A stretch of DNA of 64,000 nucleotides, taken from contig DASTSO010000136.1 in assembly GCA_035760645.1 (NCBI GenBank), positions 7,279-71,278 on the forward strand. Reading direction: 5' to 3'. Positions 46,733 through 58,216 of the stretch are shown in pieces. The stretch is from DASSTY01 sp035760645. Its GTDB lineage: Bacteria; Gemmatimonadota; Gemmatimonadetes; Gemmatimonadales; GWC2-71-9. Each line of letters opens with the position of its first letter. The first letter of the stretch is position 1. A program made the position numbers and the translations under genes. The notes under the pieces are model-generated. The model was not told where the DNA came from and searched no databases. It saw nothing but the letters and a program-made list of their open reading frames with translations.

Positions 46733-48136
46733 ATGAGACGGTTCCCGGTCCGCCTTGCCGTGGGCGCGTGCGCTGGTGCGCTCGCCGCCGCGGCCGTCGC
46801 TCCCTCCTCCCTGCACGCGCAGGGCTTCGGCGTCTACGAGCAGGGGGCCTGTACCATGGCCCGCGCCGGGGCGGCGGTGGCCAGCAGCTGCAACGACGGC
46901 TCCGCCATCTACTTCAACCCGGCGGGCATCGTCGCGGGCCCCGACTCGGGCCCCGCGACCCTGATCAGCGCCGGCGGCACCCTGGTCGGCGCGCGGGGCG
47001 GCTTCACCGACCGCTTCACCGGCCTGGAGAGCCGGCTCCAGGACAAGTTCGTCCCGGTCCCCAACCTCTACCTCACGCACCGCATCCGGCCCAACCTCGC
47101 GGCCGGCATCGGCCTCTTCGCCCCCTACGGGCTGACGATCGACTGGGACCCGACGAGCCAGGGGCGCTTCCTGGCCTATCACAGCCGCATCGCCGGCGTC
47201 TACATCCAGCCGACGGTCGCCTACAAGTTCCTCGACGACCGCGTCTCCCTCGGCGCCGGCTTCGACCTCTCCTACGTCGGCGTCGGCCTCAAGCAGCGCG
47301 TGGATCTCGCCGCGCAGACCCTGCCGACCGGCGCCACCTTCGGCATGCTCGGCGTGCCGACCGGCACCGACTTCGCCAACGTGGAGGTCAGCGGCCACGG
47401 CATCGGCGCCGGGTACCACCTCGGCACCCAGATCAAGGTGACCGACCGCATCCAGCTCGGCGCGCGCTATCTCTCGCGCCAGCTGATCAAGGTCAACAGC
47501 GCCACCGCCAAGATCACCCAGATCGAGACCGGCCTGGCGACGGCCACCGCGCTGCCGGGCATCCCGGCCGGCACCCCCTACGACGCGCTCGTCGCGCCGC
47601 AGTTCGCCGACGGCGGGCCGCTCTCGGACCAGGGCGGCAGCACCTACCTGCGCTTCCCCGACCAGCTCGTGCTGGGCGTGGCGGTGAAGCCCTTCGAGCG
47701 CGCCACGCTCGAGTTCGACTACCAGTACACCTGGTGGAGCGTCTTCGACCAGCTCGTGCTGAGCTTCGACCGCCTCGGCACCCGGGTGCAGCATGAGGGC
47801 TACCGGAACCGCTCGACCTTCCGCCTGGGCGGCGAGTACGCGCTCACGGACGCCACCGCGCTGCGGCTCGGCTGGTACACGCACAAGGGCGCGGCGCCGG
47901 CCGAGACGGTGACGCCGCTGCTGCCCGAGGGCGACCGCACCTCGGTCACCGCCGGCATCGGCACGCGCCTCGGCTCGGCGTTCCGGGTGGACGTGGCCTA
48001 CCAGTACATCGACCAGGCCGATCGCCGCGGCCGCACCACCGACGGCGGCCTCGCCGTGCCGACGGCGGCGATCAACAACGGGCTCTACATGTTCCACGCT
48101 CATCTCATCGGCGCGACGTTCGCGTACGCCTTCTGA
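46733..48136 (+). CDS. FadL/OmpP1-family outer-membrane porin
   Basis: Outer-membrane transporter for hydrophobic compounds, 467 residues. The signal peptide ends SLHAQ. The N-terminal hatch region of FadL is clear: GFGVYEQGACTMARAGAAVA and CNDGSAIYFNPAGIV, the family's NPAA-like motif. The rest is a beta-barrel of alternating strands with the AGIGLFAPYGLTIDWD segment, ending in a C-terminal Phe (ATFAYAF) as expected for assembly by Bam. The GDSL lipoprotein gene begins 17 bases after its stop, so the two are probably one operon handling a lipid-like substrate. Confidence 0.92.
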   Translation: MRRFPVRLAVGACAGALAAAAVAPSSLHAQGFGVYEQGACTMARAGAAVASSCNDGSAIYFNPAGIVAGPDSGPATLISAGGTLVGARGGFTDRFTGLESRLQDKFVPVPNLYLTHRIRPNLAAGIGLFAPYGLTIDWDPTSQGRFLAYHSRIAGVYIQPTVAYKFLDDRVSLGAGFDLSYVGVGLKQRVDLAAQTLPTGATFGMLGVPTGTDFANVEVSGHGIGAGYHLGTQIKVTDRIQLGARYLSRQLIKVNSATAKITQIETGLATATALPGIPAGTPYDALVAPQFADGGPLSDQGGSTYLRFPDQLVLGVAVKPFERATLEFDYQYTWWSVFDQLVLSFDRLGTRVQHEGYRNRSTFRLGGEYALTDATALRLGWYTHKGAAPAETVTPLLPEGDRTSVTAGIGTRLGSAFRVDVAYQYIDQADRRGRTTDGGLAVPTAAINNGLYMFHAHLIGATFAYAF

Positions 48137-48153
48137 CCGGGAGACCGCACCCC

Positions 48154-49476
48154 ATGCAGCTCAGAACCCTCGCGGCGGTCGCGCTCGCGGCCCTGCCGCT
48201 CCTGGCCGGCTGCCGCACCGACGACGCCCTCGGCGGCCCCGACCTGTCCGCGACCCACGGGCTCTTCCAGCGCTACGTCGCGATGGGCAACTCGATCACG
48301 GCCGGCTTCCAGAGCGGCGGGATCAACGACAGTACCCAGGCGCAGTCCTACGCGGTGCTCGTCGCCCAGCAGGCGGGCGTGAGCCAGTCGTTCTTCGTGC
48401 CCTACCTCAACCGGCCCGGCTGCCCGGCGCCGATCCAGGTCAACTCGGTCAACCCGCCGGTGCTCGTCGGCGGCAGCACGACGCCGGGCTGCGCGCTGCG
48501 CCGGCCGATCGGCTCGATGCCCTTCGTCAGCAACGTCGCCGTGCCGAACGCCACGTCGTTCTCGCCGCTCAGCAACACCGACCCGGCGTCGAACACGAAC
48601 ATCCTGACCCAGATGATCCTGGGCGGGCGGACGCAGGTGCAGGCGATGCAGGCGGCGAAGCCGACGTTCGTCTCCGCCTGGATCGGCAACAACGACGTCC
48701 TCGGCGCGCTCACCAGCCGCACCAACCCGGGCAACCCCGCGCTGGTGACGCCGCTGCCGGTCTTCCAGGCCAACTACAAGGCCCTGGTGGACAGCATCGC
48801 CGCGACCGGGGCCAAGGCGATCCTCATCGGCGTCGCCGACGTCGCGTCGATCCCCTACGCGACGCCCGGCGCGGTCTACTGGTGCCTCAAGACGGGGCTC
48901 TGCCCCGGCGTGCCGGCCGGCGGCTTCCCGCCGACCCTCACGGTCGCCAACAACTGCTCGCCCGCGAGCACGCCGTTCGCCGGCCAGGGCGAGGCGACGC
49001 TGATCCCCTGGGTCATCGCGCTGCCGAAGTTCGCCGCCGCCGCGCAGGGCGTGCCGCAGACGATCGACTGCGCGGTGGACGAGGAGGTCGTGCTCCCGGC
49101 CGAGACGCAGAACCTGCAGGCGGCCGTCACGGGGTACAACGCCTTCATCAAGGCGCAGGCCGCCGAGCACGACTGGGCCTACCTCGACGTCAACCCGGTG
49201 CTCGTCGCCGCCAAGGCGGAGATCCCGGCCGCGGGCCAGCAGCCGAAGGTCGCCACCTTCCCCTGCCTGCCGGGCCTGACCCCGGCGCAGGTCGCCGCCG
49301 GCACGCCCTGCGGCCCGAGCGGCGGGCTGAACAAGACGCCGAACGTGCTCTTCGGTACCTACTTCTCGCTCGACGGCGCGCACCCGAGCGCGCTGGCGCA
49401 CCGCGTGATCGCCGACTCGGTCATCGCGACGATCAACGCGAAGTACGCGACGACGATCCCGCTCGCGGGGCTGTAA
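48154..49476 (+). CDS. SGNH/GDSL-type lipoprotein hydrolase
   Basis: Exported lipoprotein (LAALPLLAGC, lipobox LAGC) of 440 residues with an SGNH hydrolase fold. Block I is YVAMGNSITAGFQSGG, with Ser in Gly-Asn-Ser instead of Gly-Asp-Ser; block III is WIGNNDVLGA; block V is SLDGAHPSALAHRV with catalytic Asp and His. It probably cleaves esters at the outer membrane. It lies directly behind the FadL-type porin, so release of acyl chains by this protein and uptake by FadL is an attractive but unproven link. An 8-bp-type repeat element follows. Confidence 0.88.
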   Translation: MQLRTLAAVALAALPLLAGCRTDDALGGPDLSATHGLFQRYVAMGNSITAGFQSGGINDSTQAQSYAVLVAQQAGVSQSFFVPYLNRPGCPAPIQVNSVNPPVLVGGSTTPGCALRRPIGSMPFVSNVAVPNATSFSPLSNTDPASNTNILTQMILGGRTQVQAMQAAKPTFVSAWIGNNDVLGALTSRTNPGNPALVTPLPVFQANYKALVDSIAATGAKAILIGVADVASIPYATPGAVYWCLKTGLCPGVPAGGFPPTLTVANNCSPASTPFAGQGEATLIPWVIALPKFAAAAQGVPQTIDCAVDEEVVLPAETQNLQAAVTGYNAFIKAQAAEHDWAYLDVNPVLVAAKAEIPAAGQQPKVATFPCLPGLTPAQVAAGTPCGPSGGLNKTPNVLFGTYFSLDGAHPSALAHRVIADSVIATINAKYATTIPLAGL

Positions 49477-49477
49477 G

Positions 49478-49616
49478 CGGGACGGCGGGACCGGCGGGAC
49501 GGCCGGCGGTCCCGACCGACGACGAGCCCCCGGTGAACTCACCGGGGGCTCGTTCGCGTGCGGCGCCGGCCCCCGCCCCTCCCGCCTCTCCCGCCGTCCC
49601 GCCGTCCCGCCCTATC
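49478..49616. repeat. Intergenic inverted tandem-repeat element (8-bp type)
   Basis: The left arm has GGGACGGC units, the right arm CCCGCCGTCCCGCCGTCCCGCC-type units (49575-49612). The hairpin is CGAGCCCCCGGTGA (49523-49536), loop AC, complement (49539-49552), then CGTTCGCGTGCGG; here the CATCGG tail is not kept. It lies between two plus-strand genes. Confidence 0.86.
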
Positions 49617-49649
49617 ATTCACCACCACCTTCACCCGGAGCTCCGCCCC

Positions 49650-50234
49650 GTGTCCTGGACCCGCGATCGCGCCCTCGCCCGCATGCACGAGTACACCGCC
49701 TCCGACGCGCTGCGGAAGCACATGTACGCCGTCGAGCTCGCCATGCGCGCCATGGCCGAGCGGGCGGGCGCGGACCCGGAGGCGTGGGGCATCGTCGGCC
49801 TGCTGCACGACTACGACTACGAGCGCTTCCCCAACGCCGCGCGCGCGCCGACCGAGGAGCACCCGAGCGAGGGCGTCCGCCGGCTCGCCGCCGAGGGGCT
49901 GCCCGAGGAGATGCAGCAGGCGATCCTGGGCCACGCGACCTACACCGGCGTCCCCCGCACGACGCCGATGGCGAAGGCGCTCTTCGCGGTGGACGAGCTG
50001 TGCGGCTTCGTCGTCGCCTGCGCGCTGGTGCGGCCGAGCCGCTCGCTCGCCGACCTCGAGGTGGCGAGCGTGAAGAAGAAGCTCAAGGACAAGGCGTTCG
50101 CGCGCGGGGTGAGCCGCGAGGACGTCCACCAGGGCGCCGCCGAGCTCGGCGTGCCGCTCGACGAGCTGATCGCCGTCGTGCTCGCCGCGCTCCGGCCCCA
50201 CGAGGCGCAGCTCGGGCTGGGAGCCGCCGCCTGA
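49650..50234 (+). CDS. HD-domain phosphohydrolase-like protein
   Basis: Soluble protein of 194 residues with an HD domain: the first metal His in LRKHMYAVELAMRAMAE, the HD pair in VGLLHDYDYERF, and further ligands in EEHPSEGVRRL and GHATYTGVP. It resembles the HDIG/YedJ-like stand-alone hydrolases annotated as phosphohydrolases; substrate unknown. GTG 49650 (VSWTRDRALARMHEYTAS) is the start, with GGAG 11 bases before it; longer frames run through the repeat element. The next gene begins at the same stop codon. Confidence 0.86.
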   Translation: MSWTRDRALARMHEYTASDALRKHMYAVELAMRAMAERAGADPEAWGIVGLLHDYDYERFPNAARAPTEEHPSEGVRRLAAEGLPEEMQQAILGHATYTGVPRTTPMAKALFAVDELCGFVVACALVRPSRSLADLEVASVKKKLKDKAFARGVSREDVHQGAAELGVPLDELIAVVLAALRPHEAQLGLGAAA

Positions 50235-51634
50235 GGGGCGACGGGCTCCTGCCGGCCGCGCGCTCGGTCGAGTGCGCGCTGAACCGCGCCGGCGGCGGCC
50301 GTCCCATTCCCGGCAACGCGGTCGAGGTGCTCGTCGACGGCCCCGACACCTACGCGCGCATGCTCGAGGTGATCGCCGGCGCCGAGCGCTGGGTCCACTT
50401 CGAGAACTACATCATCCGCAGCGACGCCGCGGGCTGGCGCTTCGCCGAGCTGCTCGCGGCGCGCGCGCGCGCGGGCGTGCGCGTGCGGGTCCTCTACGAC
50501 TGGCTCGGCAGCGCCGGCACGGCGCGGCGCTACTGGCGCTTCCTGCGCGCCGCGGGCGTCGAGGTGCGCGCCTTCAATCCGCCGCGGCCGCTCGATCTCG
50601 TCGGCAATCTCTCGCGCAACCATCGCAAGCTCGTCGTCGCCGACGGCGCCCGCGCCGTCATGGGCGGGCTCTGCATCGGCTGCGAGTGGACCGGCGAGGT
50701 CGCCCCCGACGGCCGCCCCTGGCGCGACACCGCCGTCGAGATCCGGGGCCCCGCCGCCGCCGCGCTCGACCAGGCGTTCGCCGTCACCTGGCAGGTGGCC
50801 GGCGGCGCCTTTGCCGCGGGCGAGGAGATCGGCGAGGTGCCGGCGATGGGCAGGGCGGCCGTGCGCGTCATCGCGGGCGAGCCGGGACGCGAGCGCGCCT
50901 TCCGCGTCATCGAGCTCCTCGCCGCCGGCGCGGTCGAGCGGCTCTGGATCACCGACGCCTATCTCGTCGCCCCCGGCCGGCTCCTGCAGGCGCTGCGCGA
51001 CGCGGCGCGCGACGGCGTGGACGTGCGGCTCCTCGTGCCGAGCTCGAGCGACGTGCCGTTCGTGCGCAACCTCACCCGGATCGGCTACCGCGAGCTCCTC
51101 GGCGCCGGCGTGCGGATCTTCGAGTGGGACGGCCCGATGCTCCACGCGAAGACGATCGTGGTGGACGGCCGCTGGGTGCGGATCGGCTCGAGCAACCTCA
51201 ATCCGTCGAGCCTCCTCGGCAACTACGAGCTCGACGTGCTGGTCGAGGACCCCGCGCTCGCCGCCGCGCTCGAGGGCCAGTTCCGCCGCGACATCGCGCA
51301 GAGCCGCGAGGTCTCGCGCCGGCGGGTGCGCGGCCCGGGCCGCATCTCGCAGCGGCTCCCCACCGCCCTCACCCATCTCGAGGCCGAGACGCCGGCCCCG
51401 GCGCGCTACCGCGAGAGCCGCCGCGAGGCGCGCGCCCGCGCGGTGGTCCAGCTCCGCACCCTCGCCTCCAACGCCCGCCGCTCGGTGTTCGGCCCGCTCA
51501 CGATCGGGCTCGTCGCCCTCAGCTTCCTCTTCCTCGTCCTCCCCCGACCCACGGCCTACGTCTTCGGCGCCCTCTGCGTCTGGCTCGCCCTCGGCGCCGG
51601 CCGGGAGGCGTTCCGGCGGAGGGCGGACCGGTGA
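50231..51634 (+). CDS. Phospholipase D-type cardiolipin synthase-like protein
   Basis: Membrane-associated PLD-superfamily protein of about 467 residues. Two HKD motifs: NHRKLVVADGARAVMGG and LHAKTIVVDGRWVRIGSSN, the pair expected of cardiolipin synthases; RVLYDWLGSAG and WITDAYLV support it. Unlike ClsA, the membrane helices are at the C-terminus (TIGLVALSFLFLVL, YVFGALCVWLALG). No ATG, GTG or TTG precedes the conserved GGGRPIPGNAVEVLVDG; CTG 50231 overlaps the upstream stop (CTGA), and GTG 50327 is the first normal codon but cuts into the domain. I give CTG with reserve. Confidence 0.84.
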   Translation: MRGDGLLPAARSVECALNRAGGGRPIPGNAVEVLVDGPDTYARMLEVIAGAERWVHFENYIIRSDAAGWRFAELLAARARAGVRVRVLYDWLGSAGTARRYWRFLRAAGVEVRAFNPPRPLDLVGNLSRNHRKLVVADGARAVMGGLCIGCEWTGEVAPDGRPWRDTAVEIRGPAAAALDQAFAVTWQVAGGAFAAGEEIGEVPAMGRAAVRVIAGEPGRERAFRVIELLAAGAVERLWITDAYLVAPGRLLQALRDAARDGVDVRLLVPSSSDVPFVRNLTRIGYRELLGAGVRIFEWDGPMLHAKTIVVDGRWVRIGSSNLNPSSLLGNYELDVLVEDPALAAALEGQFRRDIAQSREVSRRRVRGPGRISQRLPTALTHLEAETPAPARYRESRREARARAVVQLRTLASNARRSVFGPLTIGLVALSFLFLVLPRPTAYVFGALCVWLALGAGREAFRRRADR

Positions 51635-51636
51635 CG

Positions 51637-51781
51637 GCCGGCGGGACGGCGGGAGCCCCCGTGCGCCGGCGAGCGCCGCTGGCGCGCGGGCGGGAGGGCG
51701 GGAGGTTTGCCCCGAGCGCCGGAGGCGCGCCGTCTATCGGCACCACTTCCCGCCGTCCCGCCGTCCCGCCGTCCCGCCCCA
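51637..51781. repeat. Intergenic inverted tandem-repeat element (8-bp type)
   Basis: GGGACGGC units at 51640 and GGGAGGGC units at 51690 are separated by about 40 bases that match the insert in the element at 13752 (GCCGG.GAGCGCCG common). A short GCGCC/GGCGC hairpin is followed by CTATCGGCACCACTTCC and a right arm of CCCGCCGTCCCGCCGTCCCGCC units. It lies before the sigma-factor operon. Confidence 0.82.
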
Positions 51782-51812
51782 ACATCTCCCCCCCGTGCCG
51801 CGTACTACCCCC

Positions 51813-52370
51813 GTGACCGACGCCGCCCTGGCGGACCGGGCCGCGACGGGGGATGCCGAGGCGTTCGGGCAGCTGGTGGAGCGGTACACCCCGGTGGCTC
51901 GGCGGGTGGCCCGGGCCCTCCTGGGCGACCCGGCCGACGCCGACGACGCGGTGCAGGACGGCCTGCTCTCGGCCTGGCGCGCGATCGAGCGCTACGACTC
52001 GGGCCGGCCGTTCCGGCCCTGGCTGCTCCGGATCGTGCTCAACGCGGCCCGCGACCTCGGCCGGCGGCGGGTGGCACGCCGCACCGATCCGGCCGAGCCC
52101 GCGGTGCTCGAGCGGATCGCCGGGACGGGGCCGAGTCCCGAAGCCGCCACCGACCGCGCGCTCCTGCGCGACGCGCTCGACCGCGCGCTCGCGGCCCTGC
52201 CCGAGCGCCAGCGCGTGGCGGTGACGCTCTTCGACGGTGAGGGCTACGCCCACGCCGAGATCGCGGCGCTGCTCGAGGTGCCCGAAGGGACCGTGCGCTC
52301 GGACCTGTTCCACGGCCGGCGCGCCCTGCGCTCGGCGCTGCGACCGTTTCTGGAGGACCGGACCGGATGA
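51813..52370 (+). CDS. ECF-type RNA polymerase sigma factor
   Basis: Sigma-70-family ECF regulator of 185 residues. Region 2 spans ATGDAEAFGQLVERYTPVAR to DADDAVQDGLLSAWRAIERY, and region 4 has LPERQRVAVTLFDGEGYAHA and EIAALLEVPEGTVRSDLFHG, the helix-turn-helix that reads the -35. Start GTG 51813 (VTDAALADRAATGD); an in-frame GTG at 51795 is also possible. The next gene overlaps by four bases and encodes a membrane protein that looks like its anti-sigma factor. It heads an operon of CpxP/Spy-like, TolC and MacAB-like genes that it may control. Confidence 0.94.
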   Translation: MTDAALADRAATGDAEAFGQLVERYTPVARRVARALLGDPADADDAVQDGLLSAWRAIERYDSGRPFRPWLLRIVLNAARDLGRRRVARRTDPAEPAVLERIAGTGPSPEAATDRALLRDALDRALAALPERQRVAVTLFDGEGYAHAEIAALLEVPEGTVRSDLFHGRRALRSALRPFLEDRTG

Positions 52371-52813
52371 CCATGGAGCCAATGGACATGGACATGGAGC
52401 CGTTCGACATCGATCCGCGACCCGACCCCGTGCTCGGGCATCTCCTGCGCGAGCACCTGGGCGCGCCGGACGACGCCGCCTTCGCGGCGCGCGTCCGCGC
52501 CCGGCTCGGCGAGCTCGAGCGGCCGTGGCGCGGGCGCGGGCGCACGAGCTGGGACGTGCTCGCCGGCTGGGCCGCCCCGGGCCTCGCCGCGGCCGCGGCC
52601 GCGGCGGTGCTCGTCCTCGCGATCGGCTGGTGGCTGCTGCAGGGCGGCGCGGCCGCGGGCCCCGCTGCGGGCAGCGCCGCGGGCCCCATGGCGGCCGGCG
52701 GCATGCCGCGCCTCGAGGACGCGCTCGCCGGCGGCGTGCCCGCCGTGCTCACCGCGAGCGCGCCGCCCCCGTCGGCCGACGCGGTCCTCGGCGCGATCAT
52801 GGAGGACCGGTGA
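52367..52813 (+). CDS. Membrane protein, probable anti-sigma factor
   Basis: A 148-residue protein with a Met/Asp-rich start (MTMEPMDMDMEPFDIDPRPD), a helical cytoplasmic segment (LLREHLGAPDDAAFAARVRA), one membrane helix (GLAAAAAAAVLVLAIGWWLL) and a low-complexity outer tail. No zinc ligands are present. The design (cytoplasmic sigma-binding part, one helix, outer part) and its 4-base overlap with the sigma gene suggest a transmembrane anti-sigma factor, but there is no recognised domain. The CpxP-like gene starts on its stop codon. Confidence 0.72.
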   Translation: MTMEPMDMDMEPFDIDPRPDPVLGHLLREHLGAPDDAAFAARVRARLGELERPWRGRGRTSWDVLAGWAAPGLAAAAAAAVLVLAIGWWLLQGGAAAGPAAGSAAGPMAAGGMPRLEDALAGGVPAVLTASAPPPSADAVLGAIMEDR

Positions 52814-53202
52814 TGAGCTCGCGCGGCACCGCCGTGGTGCTGCTCGTCGCCGCGTTCCTCGTCGGCCTCGCCGCGGGCGCCGGCGCGATGGCGGTGCGCA
52901 CGCGCGCGCGCACCGGCGACGCGACCGTCGCGCCGGCGGCGCGCACGTCCGAGGGCTATCTCGATCGTCTCACCCGCGATCTCGCGCTCACCCCCGTGCA
53001 GCGCGACAGCGTGCGTGCGGTGCTCGAGCGGCACCGGCCCCAGATGGATTCGCTGTGGCAATCGGTGCGGCCGCGCTTTGAAACTTTGCGGACCACGATT
53101 CGTTCGGAGATCCGCACTCACCTCACCCCCGAGCAACGGGCCCGGTATGAACAGTTGCTGGAACGCCGTCGGCATGACGGTCCCTCCCCGCCGCCGCGCT
53201 GA
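52813..53202 (+). CDS. CpxP/Spy-like periplasmic stress protein (heavy-metal sensor type)
   Basis: A 129-residue protein with an N-terminal anchor or signal (TAVVLLVAAFLVGLAAGAGA) and a helical outer domain: YLDRLTRDLALTPVQRDSVR, RRFETLRTTIRSEIRTHLTP region and LTPEQRARYEQLLERRR. The two LTPxQ motifs are the mark of the LTXXQ/CpxP/Spy family of envelope chaperones or sensors. Start ATG 52813 shares one base with the previous stop. It lies in the sigma operon, so a role in envelope stress sensing fits. Confidence 0.84.
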   Translation: MSSRGTAVVLLVAAFLVGLAAGAGAMAVRTRARTGDATVAPAARTSEGYLDRLTRDLALTPVQRDSVRAVLERHRPQMDSLWQSVRPRFETLRTTIRSEIRTHLTPEQRARYEQLLERRRHDGPSPPPR

Positions 53203-54600
53203 CGCGGTGCGCCTCCTCGCTCGCACGGGCCTCGCGCGCGCGGGCCTCGCCGGCCTCGCCGGCCTGGCGGCGCTCGCACCCGGCGCGCTCGCGGCCCAGA
53301 CGCCGGCCGCCGCGGCCGTGGCGCGCCTGACGCCGGACACGCTCGCGCGGCCCGCCGTGACGCTGGCCGACGCGATCCGTCGCGCCGAGCAGGTGCAGCC
53401 GAGCGTGGCACAGGCGCGCGGCAACGTGCGCTCGGCCGAGGCGCGGACGCGCTCCGCGACGCTGGGCGCCTACCTCCCGGACGTGAACTTCTCGACGTCG
53501 GGCAGCAACAACTACTCGGGCGGCGACGCGACCACGACCGCGTCGGGCCAGGTGATCCCCGGCGGCCGCACGGTGAACTCGTTCAACACCGGGGTCAGCG
53601 CGAGCCTCGACCTCTTCACCGGCTTCCGCCGCGGCGCCGACGCGCGCGCCGCGCGCGCCAGCGAGACCGCGGCCGACGCCTCGCTCGTCAACGCCCGCTT
53701 CCAGCAGGCGCTCACGACGACGAACACCTTCTTCGACGCCCTCTCGGCCCAGCAGCTCGTGAGCGCGCGCGAGGCCGGGGTGCGCCGCGCCGAGGAGCAG
53801 CTCAAGGTCAGCGTGGCCAAGCTGCAGGCGGGCTCCGCCACGCGCTCCGACTCGCTCCGCTCGACCGTCACCCTCGGCACCGCGCAGCTCCAGCTGATCC
53901 AGGCGCAGGTGCAGCTCGCCACCGCCGAGGCGAACCTCGCGCGGCTCGTCGGCGCGCCCGGCCGTGTGCGCGCGGCCGACGACTCGGCCTTCTACCGGCC
54001 GGTCGTGCTCGACACGGCGGCGCTGCGGGCCGAGGCGCTCGCGCAGTCGCCGCAGGTCCAGAGCGCGACGGCGAGCGCCGCCGCGGCCGCCGCGGCCGAG
54101 CGGGCCGCGCGGGCGGCGTACTGGCCCTCGCTCACGCTGGGCGGCAGCCTCGGCTGGAACGGCAGCGACGCCGTGCGGTCGAACAATCCGTCGCCGAACC
54201 TGTTCGACCTGAACCCCAACCGGCAGGTGAGCCTGCGGCTGAGCTGGAGCCTCTTCAACGGCTTCCAGCGCGAGCAGACGATCGCCCAGCAGGCCGCCAC
54301 CGCCGACGTGGCCGAGGCCCAGGCGGCCGACGCGCGCCGGCAGGTCGAGGCGGGACTCGTCGCCGCGCTCGCGCAGCTCGACGCCGCCCACGCGCAGGTC
54401 GCCATCACGCAGACCAGCGTGGCGGCGGCGCGCGAGGACCTGCGCGTCGTGCAGGAGCGCTACCGGCTCGGCGCCTCGACGATCGTCGACGTGCTCACCA
54501 GCCAGGAGAACCTCAACCAGGCGGAGGTGGACGTGGTGAACGCCCGCTATGCGTTCCTCCGCGCCAAGGCGCAGCTCGAGGCGCTGATCGGACGGCCGCT

Positions 54601-54604
<4 letters not shown>
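53174..54604 (+). CDS. TolC-family outer-membrane efflux protein
   Basis: Outer-membrane channel of 476 residues. Signal peptide AGLAGLAGLAALAPGALAAQ, then two OEP repeats with long coiled helices: LADAIRRAEQVQPSVAQARG, the strand pair LPDVNFSTSGSNNYSG and VSASLDLFTGFRRGAD, and in the second half LTLGGSLGWNGSD, LRLSWSLFNGFQREQT and VLTSQENLNQAEVDVVNARY. These are standard TolC landmarks. ATG 53174 lies inside the previous gene (29-base overlap); GTG 53207 is a possible alternative. The stop overlaps the GTG of the ATPase gene. Confidence 0.93.
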
Positions 54605-55376
<772 letters not shown>

Positions 55377-55377
<1 letters not shown>

Positions 55378-56999
55378 TGCGCACGCCGCGACCCATCCCG
55401 ACCCACGCCCTGCCGACGCTCCTCGTCGCCGGGGGCACGCTCCTGCTCGGCGCCTGCAAGAAGGAGGTGCCGCAGCTCGCCTATCAGGCCGTCCCGGTCG
55501 AGCGCCGCGACGTCGTCGTCAGCGTCCAGGCCTCGGGCGCCATCCAGCCCGACACCACGGTCGAGGTGAAGTCGAAGGCCTCGGGCGAGGTGCTGCAGAT
55601 CCTGGCCGAGACGGGCCAGCTCGTGCAGCGGGGCGACCTGCTGGTGAAGATCGACCCGCGCATCCCGCGCAACGCGGTCGCGCTGGCGCAGTCCGACCTC
55701 ACCGTCGCGCGCGCCCAGCTCGCCAACGCGAAGGCGCAGAAGGAGCGGGCCGACGCGCTCTACAAGAGCCAGTCCATCACGCAGCAGGAGCACGACCAGG
55801 CGAACCTCGACTACGCCAACGCCCAGGCGAACGTCGTGAAGGCGCAGGTCGCGCTCGAGAACGCCAACATCCAGCTCGCCGACGCCAACGTGCGCGCCCC
55901 GATCACCGGCACGATCATCGAGAAGTCGATCGAGCGCGGCACGATCATCACGAGCGCCACGGGGAACGTCTCGGGCGGCACCGTGCTGCTCAAGATGGCC
56001 GACCTGAGCCTGGTGCAGGTGCAGGCGCTGGTGGACGAGACCGACATCGGCAAGATCCGGCCGGGGCTGTCGGCCACCGTGACGGTGGACGCCTATCCCA
56101 ACCGCCCCTTCCAGGGCGAGGTGCTCAAGATCGAGCCGCAGGCGACGGTGAACCAGAACGTGACCCAGTTCCCCGTCCGCGTCCGGATCGACAACCGCGG
56201 CGGCCTCCTGCGGCCGGGCATGAACACCGAGGTCGAGATCCACGTGGGCGAGCGCGACAGCGTGCTCACCGTGCCCGTGGCCGCGCTGCGCACCCCGCGC
56301 GACGTCGGCTCGGCCGCCCAGGTGCTCGGCCTCGACCCGGCGCAGGTGCAGAAGGACCTCGCCGCCCAGCCCGCGCCGCCGGCCGGCGCGGGCGCCGACA
56401 CCACGGGCCGCACCTCGATGGGCGCCTCGACGCCCGGCGGCGCGGCGCCGGCCGATTCGGCCGCGAAGGCCGCGGGCAAGCCGGAGTCCGCGGGCGCGGG
56501 CGCGGCCAACACGATGACCATGCCCGACGGCCGCACGGTGAAGCTCCCGGAGGGCGTCACCGCGGAGCAGGTGCGGGCGATCTTCGCCAAGTTCCGTAGC
56601 GGCGAGCAGCCGAGTGCGTCGGAGCGCGCCATCATGATGAAGATGCGGCAGCTCAACGGCGGCGCGGGCGGCGGCCGCGGTGGCCGCTCGGGCCGGGGCG
56701 GCGCGGGCGGCGCCGATCCGCTCTTCGGCGGCACCTACATCGTCTTCGTCAAGCACGGCGGCCAGCCCAAGCCGGTCGAGATCCGCACGGGGCTCACCGA
56801 CATGGACTACAGCGAGGTCGTCTCGGGCCTCCAGGCGGGCGACTCGGTGCTGGTGCTGCCGAGCGCGAGCCTGGTGCAGGCACAGCAGGACATGAAGGAG
56901 CGGATCAACCGCGTCACCGGCGGCGGCGGCGTGCCGGGCATGCGGCAGCAGTCGTCGGGCGGCAGCGGCGGCAGCCGCTCGGGGACCGGAGGGCGCTGA
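55377..56999 (+). CDS. MacA-type periplasmic adaptor lipoprotein with long insert
   Basis: Adaptor of 540 residues, longer than usual (about 380-420). Lipoprotein signal (LGAC at Cys near 25), lipoyl halves (VVVSVQASGAIQPDTTVEVK, DANVRAPITGTIIEKSIERG), a coiled-coil hairpin, and beta-barrel (FPVRVRIDNRGGLLRPGMNT). Between barrel and the final domain is an insert of about 150 residues, first Ala/Gly/Pro-rich, then a helical piece (TAEQVRAIFAKFRSGEQPSA) and a Gly/Arg run. The insert looks like a disordered linker around a small helix bundle. It starts at the last base of the ATPase stop. Confidence 0.92.
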
Positions 57000-57001
57000 C
57001 C

Positions 57002-58216
<1,215 letters not shown>

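Noticed and set aside
53174..53202. Frameshift between the CpxP-like and TolC genes
   Set aside because: The 29-base overlap is explained by a normal signal peptide starting within the end of the upstream gene; both products are complete.
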